A stretch of DNA of 64,000 bases from Rhabditoides inermis. Its lineage: Eukaryota > Nematoda > Chromadorea > Rhabditida > Rhabditidae. The stretch lies in assembly GCA_963966185.1 (NCBI GenBank), contig CAWZYM010000301.1, positions 1,237,001-1,301,000 on the forward strand, written 5' to 3'. Of this stretch, positions 1-10,719 are shown one piece after another; within the stretch, counting starts at the first letter, position 1, and each line of letters opens with the position of its first letter. Under the pieces are notes generated by a model that had not been told where the DNA came from, searched no databases, and saw nothing but the letters and a program-made list of their open reading frames with translations. The position numbers were made by a program, and so were the translations under genes.

Positions 1-36
1 ACCACTCACTAGGTCAATGTACCAGGCACTAGCCCC

Positions 37-37
<1 letters not shown>

Positions 38-86
<49 letters not shown>
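38..86. repeat. (CT)n microsatellite
   Basis: About 48 bp of uninterrupted CT dinucleotide, upstream of the first gene. The same CT/GA repeat recurs throughout the window. Confidence 0.95.
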
Positions 87-91
<5 letters not shown>

Positions 92-211
92 CGCTCACTC
101 CTATTGCAATTTCCAAAGCGAGTCGAGGTCATGACATAGTACTGCATCTCTAGTGATATTGTTGTGTTGTTGTATTCCGGTTGTTCATGCCCTTGTTTGC
201 AGATCAAGGAG

Positions 212-2493
212 ATGCAGGGTGATTCGGCGGCTGCAGCGGCTGCCGGATCCACGGCGCTCTCCCCTCCACAGAGCTGCGACGACGGAGAACACAGCATCCC
301 CCCGCCCGCGGTCAGTCCACTTTCCACCCACTCAATTCAATTCATTATGCTAATGTTCGTCTACGAGTAGTTGAATCGTATTTGATGCATTGTTGATTGT
401 GTGTGTTGAGGGAGTGCCTCAGCCGTCGTCGTCTCCGTGCGGCGTGCGCCTTCCCGAGGGCGCTCTGTTCTTCGTACACTGCCGCCTCACCGACGGCCTC
501 GTCGTCGACAGCAAGTGCGCCGAGGAGACCGTCCACCCACAGGTGCGCTCCCTTGTCCCCCTTCTTCCCTTATCCATTCGTTGACAGGACGTGTGCGTGG
601 GCGTCTCCTTCTACCAGTGCCTCCTCACCAACACCCAGTCTTTCATTCTCTCCGCTGCCGCCACTTCCAAGCAGCAGAGGATCTTCTCCAGAATGCGAAA
701 GTGAGTGTTTACTTGGGTCGACGGTGGTTGGCGCTCTGTCTGTCTGCATGTGATGTAACATTACGTTCGAGCTGGCAACAGCTGATTAGACGTGGCAGCA
801 GATCCCACGGCGACGGCGCGCTATCTCAGACGTGGCTCATTAGCATATGCAGATAGGGGTAATGCAATCGGCGGTGCCCTGCGCACTCTGGGGAAGGGAA
901 AGCAAGAGGAGGAGGGAGAGAGGGAGAGAGAATGGGCGTTCGTGATATTCGTGAGTCGTGCTGTTTGTCGAGACGTGCAGAGAGGGAGAGGGGCGGAGAG
1001 TGTGTGTGGGAGGGAGAGGGGCAGACATGGAAGGAGAGCGAGTGAGGGAGTGAGGGAGTGAGACGGCGGTCAGCACAATGCCTAATTGTCTGCGAGTGGG
1101 AGAGAGGGGGGGATTGAAGGCAACACTTTTCAGAAACCGGGGGAATGAGGGGAGAACAAGAAGGGATTATACAAATCGTAGTGTATTTGACCGTATGAAG
1201 GAATTCCATTAAAGTGCTTATATAGTTGACATTACCTGAAACTGTTTTGGTGATTGATCTGTCTATATTTGTACTGTTTCAGTGCCGTGGGTGAGCAGAT
1301 CGTGGTGGACCTGCACTGTCGCTTCCACGACAACTCGGCCTACATCACCGTCAGTTGTTTACTTGTTTGTTGGTTTGTTTACCTGGTTGTTCACCTGTCT
1401 ACTCGCAGGCGTTCCCGGCGTCGTGCTTCCCCGCCCGTCCCCCGGCGGAGAGCACCACAGTGATGCACACCCGACACTCGGCCAACCTCGGAATCACGCA
1501 CGCAGACTGCAGGTACGGTAGTTTTTCTTACTGTATTTTGGTTTGGTTGCGAACGTTGTTTGAGATGTATGGGTGAGGGTAGTTGTGCTGAGATTGTTTG
1601 TGTACTGATGTGGTGTGTTTCCAGCAGCGTGGCTCTGCTCGGCCACCTTCCCACCGACCTCATCGGCCGCACTCTCCTCGCCTTCGTCTACGCCCCCGAC
1701 GTACACCTCATCCGACAGGCACACTTTGATCGTACGTTGTTTCTTGTGTTCTTGTGTTTTCAAAGGGGTTGAAATAGTTGTGTTATCACTGTAGGCATTA
1801 TGTGAACCGTGTGGCTTGCAGTGCACGCTCGCTCGGGCGCGCGTGTCTTTACGTCTGCCTTCGTCCGCTTCGTCACTCACAACGGGCAGATCGTGCGCGC
1901 CGGATGCGAGTGGAGCGGGTCAGTCCTTCACTGTTTGATACCTTTTTATTTGGAGCGTGTACATGTACATTGCTCTGCTACCGTGTTGTAGTAGCAGTCA
2001 CGCAAGAGTGAGTGTGAGTGAGTGTATCGCAGTGTGATACCATTCATTGCAGGTACGTGAATCCGTGGTCGAACAAGATCGACATGGTGGTCGGCCGGCA
2101 CATCATTGTCGACTGGGACGGTGCGTCTGTTTTTCTATTGTTTCATTTGTGTGAGCTTATTTGCCATGGAAACGTTGTATTGCAATATTGAAACGTATGT
2201 GTTACAAGTTTGTGTCTTGCAGGCTGCACTCTGCCTGCGGCGCGGGAAGGCCCTCCTCCGGTGCTGAACAGACAGCTGGCGCGGCCGATCGAGGATGAGA
2301 TTCGAGCAGTCCTGGCCAGGGTGAGTATGCCTTTCTCTATTTTTGCATGTCGACTGCGCTGTTCTGTGTGTGATCTATGTACCTGTGTGCCCGTTGACCG
2401 CACGCTCTCTCTCCACTCTTCCTTTTTTGGACATATGATAAGCGTTTCGCAATGCGGATTGTGCTCTTTTGCACATAAGTCTCTCTCTCTCCC

Positions 2494-2538
<45 letters not shown>

Positions 2539-5056
2539 TCACCTCTCTTTCTCGAAGTGTCCTGGCACGGTGTTGCGGTCAGCAGATCCCGGCCGTGCCA
2601 TCGTTTTTCGCGCCTTTTCCCTGAGGGCATTTCTCTCGCAGCCTGCGCTCTCTGGTTGTGTTCCTCTCTCGTCGGTGGTCGATGGTCAGAGAGTCTGGAC
2701 TAGATACGCATTCGTCGTGGGTAGTAGTGCCGGGGGGAGAGGGAGAGGGAAGGGGGCTGGCTGGCTGGCTGGCACGGGGCCGGCGTGTCTCTCTGTGATA
2801 TCGGTCAGCGGGGAGCGGGGGGAGAGGGGAGGGTGGTACGGGCGCGCCCGGCCCAGCACACTCCATGCAAGAGTGCAACCGAGAGCCCCCAAGCTGGCCC
2901 CGCCCCCCGCCGCTCCCCGCCACTGACCGCCCGCCGCCCCGCCCGGCCTGGTCCCCTTCTCCTAGAGGACCATCTAGGGGAGGGGGTCCGCTAGGCACCT
3001 GGCACTGCCGGGGGGCGGTTGTTATTGGTCGCGCGGAGATGACTTCCGTGTACTGTGTTTGTCTATACTCGGTGGCCGCGCGCGCCCCGCTCACTGCTAC
3101 TGCTGCTGTTGTTGATATTGTTTGAGTAGAGGAGGGGCAGTGTCTGCCTATCCGCGCAGAGAGGAGCGGAGAGAGAGAGGAGAGAGAGAGGAGAGTTGTG
3201 TGTGGTGGCACTGTCCACTGTCTACTGCCCGTCCTTCGGCGGTGGTCGGTCTGCTTGCCCCCGCTTCGACCACTCCTCTAACCCCCGCTAGGCTGTGCTT
3301 CTACTCATATGTGTGTGTTGTGTTGTGCTTGCGCCTCTCTCTGACCTGCTGGGGTCACTCCGAGTGTCCACTCGCACTGTGGTTGTGGTAGTGTGCGTGT
3401 GTGACAAGTGCTTGGTGTGTCCTCTCTCTGTAGTAGGTGGTTGGTGTTGAGTGTGTCTGGTTGCAGCCTGTGTCGACTGCTTGTCCGGGCCAGGCAGTGG
3501 GAGCAGCTCCGGCCGCCGCCGCAGCAGGCATGTCGCCCCACGCCATCGGCACCTACATTGATCGCATCGTCGAATCGCTCGTCTGCGCAACTCCCGCAGT
3601 CTCAAACGTATGTCTCACATTCACCTTTTTACGAATTTGATGTGTTTTATGAGATTCGCTGCGCGGTGTCGTTTTTGAATTACGAAGTCATTTCGGGCTA
3701 GTGTGTCAGCGGGTCAGATTTGGGGTGTGCAAGTGCGCGGCAGTGTCTTGTACGGAGCGGCTGGACACTGGCACCACCTTGCCGTGTCTGTCTCTCCTCT
3801 CCCGCCACTCTGCGCCCTCTCACCGCCCACCACACTGCTCACTGCTCTCTCACCCGCGCGCAGCCTAGATTCCCACGCCCAGGCACCGCCACCCGGCGAG
3901 AGATATGGGCCGAGGGGGAGAGCCGAGGGGCGCTGACAAAAGGGGGCGGGCCAGGGTGGCACGAGCGAACGCGTGCACTCAAAACGCACCCGCAGCCGAG
4001 TAGCTATTAAGATTAAGATATCGGAGATTAATTAATATGTGTTTGTAATCGAATGTAGTTTCAGCCAGTGGCGGCGGGCGAGGCGGGTCCATCCCAGCCG
4101 GGACCCAGCCAACAATCCCACAACAGCCCAAGCCCACTGCGAGACGACAGCGAGGTGAGCATTCATATGAGTTATATGTTTCAACACGTAATGAGACTTT
4201 CGGAATACATTACTTTGCTAATACGAGAATGATTTCTTCATCTATGCAATTAATATGTTACAGGTAACTGTCAGATTCGAAATAGGATTCAGAGTAACAC
4301 TTTATGGTAGCAGCAATAATAAGATTTGACATGATCGTTCATCTTTTCCGTTGCAGATCGTTGGCGTGGACGCGGAGTCGGGCCTGCCACTCACCTACAA
4401 TCAGATCAACTGTCTGGAGAATGTGCACCGGCTGCTGAAGAGCCAGTCGATGCTCGAGGCCGGGCCCGCCGCCGGACAAGCACAGCACGCACACTGTGAT
4501 GCGAGGTGAGAAAACGCTGTTACTACGAGGTTGTATTGTCATAGATGCTATGTATGTAATGGCGTTATTCGGTTATTATTTCGATTTGACGAAAGTCTGT
4601 CAACTTATGAGTCGTGAAAGATGTGTGTATTGTGTTTTGTTCAGTGTGTTGCCTCCGGTGCCGCTGACCCGGGAGATGCTTGCCGAGCACACCCGGCGAT
4701 GGGAGGAGGAGTACCGACAGACGTGGCGGAGACGACTCGCACAGAAGAGACTCATGCTGGTACGTCAGTCTATGATCCCTGACTTTATCGAAGGATGATT
4801 TAGTGATGATTATGATTAAAGATTGATAGCAAATTGTACAGTTGTGTGTCGTATAGTTATCTATACGATTTGCTTGCAGGAGCCGGCGCCGGGCCCGGCT
4901 GCGAAGCGCGCGTCGCCCCCTCCAGCAGCCGCGTCTCCCCCCGCTAGAAGAACACCCTCCCAGCCCATCCCTCCCGGAAGCAACTTCCACATCACTACGG
5001 AACCCCTTCCCGATCGACCCGAGATCATCCAGCTCACCCCGCAGACTACCCACTGA
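212..5056 (+). CDS. lin-42: LIN-42 / PERIOD-family PAS protein
   Basis: Nematode PERIOD homologue; in C. elegans LIN-42 is a nuclear regulator of heterochronic timing and moult rhythm. The start chosen is the first ATG after a tttgcag acceptor at 202, possibly a spliced-leader site. Approximate exons: 212-310, 421-542, 588-700, 1283-1349, 1409-1512, 1625-1731, 1822-1919, 2053-2120, 2223-2320, 3467-3606, 4065-4154, 4357-4505, 4645-4759, 4880-5056; phases join. Exons 4-9 encode a PER-type PAS-B region: GHLPTDLIGRTLLAFVY, then IRQAH, RFVTHNGQ, and a terminal EWSGYVNPWSNK followed by VVGRH. The earlier PAS (exons 2-3) is weaker. After an Ala/Pro/Ser-rich linker, exon 12 has YNQINCLENVHRLLKSQ, matching the SYQ motif of LIN-42, and exon 13 has PLTREMLAEHTRRWEEEY, matching the LT region. 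The tail is Pro-rich and ends in a TGA at 5054. The first intron acceptor is an unusual TTGAG. The 1.1-kb intron 2321-3466 separates PAS exons from SYQ/LT exons, where an internal promoter could sit (inference). Confidence 0.9.
2321..3466 (+). other. Large lin-42 intron between PAS and SYQ/LT exons
   Basis: A 1.1-kb intron, much longer than its neighbours. It holds a CT microsatellite (about 2481-2534), a GA-rich stretch near 3155-3190 and GC-rich sequence near 2860-2960. I see no exon in it. C. elegans lin-42 makes shorter isoforms carrying SYQ/LT without all PAS exons, so an internal promoter here is plausible but unproven. Confidence 0.4.
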
Positions 5057-5622
5057 GTCTCCCCCTCCCTCCCTTCCCCCTCCTCTCTTAGGATATGCAA
5101 TTGCCCCCGTTCCTCGTCCCTCTCCTGTCTTGCTGATCCTCACTCCCACTTGTCTTTCGGAGCGTCGTTCTCTCATTCATCGTGAGATCACCCTATGTAC
5201 AGAAGTGTTGTTGTATTTGGAGATCCGGCTACTGTCACTGCCACACCAGCCCTCCCTCTCCCTTTTCCGCGTCCCCTCACCGTTGCGATTTGTGATTTGT
5301 GTTTCTACTATGTGCGAATTTTCTTACTATGGACTGATTATATGTTTCTATGAAAGAGCATTGCAGAGTGCAATATGTGTTGATAAAACTAGTTGTTTAG
5401 TGTTTTGTAAGTGAGAGAAATGATTCACTCTGTTCGTACTATGGACCAATATCTGGGGGGGGGGGAATATGAGCGGTCATATAGACGTATAGTGACTGCC
5501 AAGGGCGGTACCTCTGATCCTGGTGACGACTCCGACTCACAACTCACACTGTTCACTCTGGTTGAGCGGCGTCATTTTACGCTGTTCATATATTGACTCT
5601 TTCCTTCCTTTATTGATCCAAC
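5057..5622. other. Intergenic, lin-42 3' region
   Basis: No coding signal. It holds the lin-42 3' UTR and the upstream region of the next gene. A poly-G run of about 11 lies near 5457. No clear AATAAA was found in the first 300 bases. Confidence 0.6.
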
Positions 5623-8351
5623 ATGCCACGCTATTGTTTCGCTAAACTTGACGACGGGGACATCGAAGATTATAAGGTAAAACAGTTGTCAACTCGTAAC
5701 ATAATATTGACTTTCTCTGTTTAATTCTTTGTGTCTTTCGATGTCCAGAATATGCGTATTGTGAAAGATCTAGCGTTTGGATCGGAGCTTGCTTGGTTGA
5801 AGCAAGCAGATGAAAAAAAGACAGGTATGTGAATCGTCAAATAAATGTTTATTTTTATAAAATAGGTGGCTCGCTCTTTCGCCAATCAACTTCGCGGACC
5901 GCCACCTATCGTTCTCTCGGACGTGGTAGAAGTCAAGCCAGGAACCACAGTCACTGTTGGTGAAACATCTTAATTTTAATTGTTCATAGCATAGCGTGTG
6001 ATTTGAGATTGAAGAAGAGGCTCTGGAGGACAGTGAGGACGAGGACTCGAGTATGACAGCGAAGAAAGTGCGTCGCTGCTTCGACAAGAAGAGGGACATT
6101 CTCGTACCTTCTACCAAGAAACATGTCAACAAACGAGCGCTGATATACGGGGATGCCGAGTACAAATACCAGGTAAATAAAGACATTTGTGACTTTTTCT
6201 TTAATACTGAAATAACTATATGTGTCCGGCGGTGTTTAAAGGAACAGTGGCGACTTATTTTCGACTCGGGGTATTATTAAAAATCATATTAACCTAGCGC
6301 ATTTGCAGTTTTCGAGAAAGAACGACGATTCTGCGTTATTTTCGATTCTGCAACTGCCAAGAATGCAGCTCAAAATTTGAATTACCCGCCAACACTTCAC
6401 TGGAAAAATTTGGGTCGGAGACGTAACCGCAATTGAACAACGGACTGTCACTTGCTTCATGGCTCAATGCATGTGCGCTGCGTTGTCACCCTAATCTTCG
6501 CGGGTTCGATTCCTGTCACTACCAAATGTTTTGTTCGTGTGAAAATGAAGAGTTGTGGCAGTTCGTGGCAGAAATAAGTCGCCACTGTGCCTTTAAGAAA
6601 GCGCACTACGGAAGTGCGTACTGCTTCTCTCACTTCTTGGAATTACACATCGACAATTCCACCTTCTCCTGGAGATATCAGTGCGCACAGTGCGGATTCA
6701 ACACATTGCGTACGTTTACAGTGTATTTGAGTATATTGGTATGCGATTATATAAACATCTAATAACATCTTTGGTGAAATTGAGCAGCACAAAAAGAAAA
6801 TTCGCTTTAGGCCGTGCGCACATGTCAGCTCACTGGAAGACGTGCACAGGAAAGCGGTTCAACGATAGGATGGACATGGACCAGTGAGTGGACGACACAC
6901 GTTCGGAATGCCACTGATTGCAGTTTGTCATCAGCATAGCAGTTCCTCATTGTTCTCTCTCCGGTCATAGTCCTACATCTGCGACACTATGTTATCATAA
7001 CATAATGTAATGCGATACTGGATGAATGATGGAATACCACTGTTTTCAGTTTGTGCGCGAGTGCATCCGCGTGTTCTGTGTGTGCTTCCCAGGAGAGGAG
7101 ATGCCTGGCTGTCTGTGCCGCGCCCTTCGAGCAGCGGACATCCGGGACGGAGCCGCGCCCGTCACTGATCAGACAAACATGTTCGAGTGCCAGGTGAGAG
7201 AGGCAAAAAGTGGAAGGAGGTCAGACTTTCCTTTTGCTGGCAAAAGACCCACAGAAAATCTCAGAACTGCCGCGCACTCTCATCAGAAAGACCCTCAGAA
7301 AGTGCCTTTTTGTATCATTATGCGGCTTTTTGATACATAATCCAGTCTGACTTCGCCTAAAGAAGAGAAATAATTATACTTTGGAGATGTGTTCCTCGCT
7401 GCTCGACGTCGCAAAAAGAATAACCAACCGAGTGCGCCCCTCCTCAATCATGCACATCGACGAACACAAGTTCGGATTCCGACTACACTGCACGCAGTGC
7501 GACTTTAAAGCCAACGGTCAGTGTTATTGTTGATGTTTATATGATTATTCTTTCAGTCAAGCACTCGTTCCAGACGCGTTCCTACCATGATCATCGCGAG
7601 TTCCACGATAGGATAAAGGACGAGAGTGAAGTGGAGGTAAATTCAAATTAGAAAAAAAGACAATGCTGATGTCGACTACTACTGACTACTGACAGCGTGT
7701 GCATTGCAGCTGATCCGTGAGTGTTCCCGCCTGTTCTCGGAGTGTTTCTCTCAGTGTCCGACTGCCAGGCCACCAGTCAGCTTCCAGAGGATGCTGGAAG
7801 CACTGGACAGGAAGGAGGGAAAAGGCAGCAGACCGGCCATTCGAAAGAAAATAAGGATGGAACGACGATGTATAAATGCCAGGTGAGTACGAATTGGAGA
7901 AAGAAGTGACATCGTCTTTTCAGAAGTGTTTCCACGTGCACTCTAAGAATGCGAAGTCGTCGTTCAAGTTCTCCCACTCCGTCTCACACGTGGACAGGAA
8001 GGAACACGGAGTGCGGTATCACTGCCGGCAGTGCGACTTCAAGGCACACTGTCAGTTGGGAATCATAGAAGGAAAACAACCATGTGACGGCAGATGAGAG
8101 TGTATTGCAGGCATAGGCAGGGACACGGCGCGGAAGCACGAGCGCCTCTCGCCATCGCATCACTGCGTGGACAGGACGGAGGAGGACGGAGAAGTGGGTC
8201 GACCATGCCCAAGGTTTCTCATGCATTGATCCCTCCGTCCTCCGTTTCAGTATACCTGCTCGCGTGCCGACGACAGATGGACGTTTGCTATCCGGGAGCA
8301 GATACTCAACAGAAGAGAAAGAAGAAGAAGGCCCAGTAACGATGAAATGTG
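5623..8351 (+). CDS. Unrecognised Cys/His-rich protein with three tandem modules
   Basis: I do not recognise the family. Approximate exons: 5623-5676, 5749-5824, 5866-5960, 6008-6172, 6598-6709, 6811-6883, 7050-7193, 7387-7516, 7557-7636, 7710-7882, 7922-8051, 8111-8190, 8252-8351. After an N-terminal part ending in an acidic EDSEDEDSS stretch, a module of about 100 residues occurs three times. Each has an aromatic-x-CQ or YQ exon end, an H(I/V)D motif, a C-x2-C pair (QCAQCGF, HCTQCDFKA, HCRQCDFKA) followed by spaced histidines, then in two of them a helical RECxRxF segment with further cysteines (FVRECIRVF, LIRECSRLF). The C-x2-C plus distant His pattern suggests atypical zinc fingers, but this is inference. 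The reading frame needs single-base corrections at an A7 run (5813-5819), at the 6883 junction and at an A run near 7848, so the gene is either mis-assembled or decaying. A 365-bp TIR element fills intron 4. An AATAAA lies at 8509. Confidence 0.6.
6234..6598. mobile_element. TIR (MITE-like) element in an intron, with tRNA-like interior
   Basis: Near-perfect inverted ends of about 25 bp: TTAAAGGAACAGTGGCGACT at about 6236 and its complement ending at about 6597, with one mismatch. Total length is about 365 bp with no coding capacity, so it is a non-autonomous DNA element. Inside, 6455-6525 has an A-box-like TGGCTCAATG and a B-box GGTTCGATTCC about 35 bp apart, as in a degenerate tRNA or SINE head. 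The right end lies directly at the predicted splice acceptor of the next exon. Confidence 0.65.
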
Positions 8352-8508
8352 ATCCGATAAATGCTTCATGTAATTGTGAGAAAATTTTGATTTGGATATT
8401 GTCTGAAAGTACGGTAAGGGCATAAAGGACCATCCCGCCCATTCACTCAATCCGTACTCACTCATCAAAGTTATTGTCAGTGCTGATCCAATTTTACTAT
8501 TTTTAATG

Positions 8509-8514
8509 AATAAA
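8509..8514 (+). promoter_or_regulatory. Polyadenylation signal AATAAA
   Basis: Canonical hexamer about 160 bp after the stop codon of the three-module gene, same strand. Confidence 0.5.
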
Positions 8515-8841
8515 CGATAAACCGTCAGAAGTATAGTTTTTTGTGATCTAATTTTTTTTTTAAATGCAGTCGATTGTTTTTATGGTGGGGAAAACAATTC
8601 AATAAGTTATGTTTGATATTACGTTGTACGTTTTATATTCTCGTTCTCTTTGCAATTCTCGCATCGTAATCTGACCACTCTCCCCTCTCCTCTCCTCTGA
8701 CTCGCCCCCGAGCAACACATGTGTGAAAACATAGGAAACACTCCCGTGATCACTGGCGGCGAGAGAGTGCGCGAGGGGAGGAGGGCGCAGGGTGGGAGGG
8801 CGTAGCCTGGGGGCATCCAGGGGGGGGGGAGATCATTGCAG

Positions 8842-9237
8842 CGACTACTCGACCCGGCACGGCTTGAGACAAGAGAGGAACGAGGCACGGCGGCGTACCT
8901 GTACCAGCGAACACAGGTGGGTTATACATATCACGAATGTACTCTACGATCTACAAGTCTTTCTCCTTCTCCTTCTCCTTCTGTTGATTCGCTCATTACA
9001 CTCTCTTGATCGTTGCGCAGCGCGAATTACATTGAACTGATCTCGACTCTGTCTGCTCTAACTGTAAATCCGCAAATTACTTTTAGTCTGCAACGGTATT
9101 CATTTTTTTTGTTCGCTATTGATTCAAGATTTCGAAACTTGCTTTCACTGATTCATCCGCATTCCTCTCAAAGGATCATTTATTGAATCACTCGTTACGC
9201 TTTTTTTCTTGGATACCTGGCTTCTCTCTCTCTCTCT

Positions 9238-9281
<44 letters not shown>

Positions 9282-9423
9282 CTCTCTCTCTTGCCCGCGC
9301 GCATTCTCTTCCCACTCACTTCCTCGCTTACTCGCTTGATCCATCCGTTCCATTCATTCATCTCATTGCCCATCCCGACTTCATCCCACCTTCTATTTGC
9401 GCTTCTGCTGCGGTCAGTCTCCT

Positions 9424-9484
<61 letters not shown>

Positions 9485-9878
9485 TTCGATCTTGAGTGTG
9501 CTCGCATCTTCGTGCTTGTTTCGCTGTTTCATAATTGTTGATTGGTTGCGTTTCGATGTTTCCTATTCGTTTATGCCAACTGTGTGTGCGCATTCCAATG
9601 AGTCAAGCACTCGTATACAAGACAAGCTTTCTCCCGACTGCCGCGATTTGCGATATAGTGAACACTGTGCGTATCACATCCCTCCCTCGCACGCGTCTCT
9701 CTCACCTTCTCTCTCCCTCTCTGTCCCTTCTCTCTCTCGCCCTAGGTGAGCCGCCGGGAGGGCACTCGCTTTACGATCATCCTGCCAACATCCCGGGCAG
9801 CAGCAGCAGCCTCTCTCTCCTCTCTCTCTTCCTACCTTCTCGCCTCTCTTTCTCCTGCTATCCAATCTTCCGCTCTAT
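8842..9878 (+). CDS. Possible two-exon coding fragment (uncertain)
   Basis: 8842-8916 is a 25-codon open segment between ttgcag and ACAG|gtgggt. It encodes a charged peptide starting RLLDPARLETREERG. It joins in phase to 9746-9878, after an acceptor ccctag, starting VSRREGTRFTIILP and ending at a TGA. Both exons look protein-like, but I find no upstream exon with a start, and the second exon becomes low-complexity Ser/Leu. It could be a small gene, an upstream part of the copine gene, or chance. Confidence 0.28.
9226..9280. repeat. (CT)n microsatellite
   Basis: CT repeat in intergenic sequence, with slight interruptions. Confidence 0.9.
9427..9482. repeat. (CT)n microsatellite
   Basis: Uninterrupted CT repeat, about 55 bp, intergenic. 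Confidence 0.95.
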
Positions 9879-10719
9879 GAAAAATCGCGTCTCATATCCC
9901 GTTGTATAGTAAACGCGTCTTTGACCAAGTGTTTTATTCAATTCTTCCCGCGTTGTTTATGTTTCGTTTCTGATCACAATTGAGCGATCACTTTTTCATC
10001 TGTCATCTGTCGATCTGTCTCGTTACATGGCTGCGAGAGTGTGCGCGGGGGCTCTGTTCAAGGGTGCTTGAGCTATCGTCAGTCGTCAGCTGAGCGCCTC
10101 TTCCCTATTTCCCATCTCTCTCTATCTCTCTGTGTCACTGGCGCTTACAGTTCACTCTATGGCAGCAAACTATCCAAACCCTCATCTCCGCGCCTCTTCA
10201 CTAGATGCTATCGAGAACCGCTATTTTTGTAAATTCACACGCTTCCTTGCGTACGAGTCCTCACTGTTCGTCGTATTTGTTTATTTGTGTATTTTTGTTC
10301 GCATGTTTACATGTTTACGTGTATCTAACTATCTAACGCTGTTCGCTTTGCACTTGGGGCCTGGCACGGAGCTCTTTTTTCACACCTCTCCTATCATTGA
10401 TCAATCAACCTAGGCTGGCCGGTACAAAAAACGAGGTTGCCTCGTGTCTGATAGTGTAGCAAGATATCTCTCCTCTCCTGTGCTTCTGTCTTTCGCCTTG
10501 CTCACTCACTCACCCGCGCCCCTCCTCTCTTGATCCAAAGTACATCAAACAGTTTATTCCCCTCTGATCTCAACAGAAAAAAGCGGGTACCCACTCTCTC
10601 TCATCATGATTCCCTCTCTCTCCATTGTCAACTGAGACACGACACCGGTGACTGATAACCGGTACGACTATTCGAACTGCGATACTATCGATCGATATTG
10701 ATTGGCTGATTGATTGGCG

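Larger units (their letters stand above)
8352..10719. other. CT-rich intergenic region
   Basis: Apart from two orphan exon candidates (8842-8916 and 9746-9878) I see no genes. The region is pyrimidine-rich on the + strand with CT microsatellites at about 9226-9280 and 9427-9482. It probably carries upstream regulatory sequence of the giant copine gene. Confidence 0.5.

Noticed and set aside
5510..5520. let-7 site in the lin-42 3' region (TACCTC)
   Set aside because: Only a six-base seed match, expected by chance in 560 bp.
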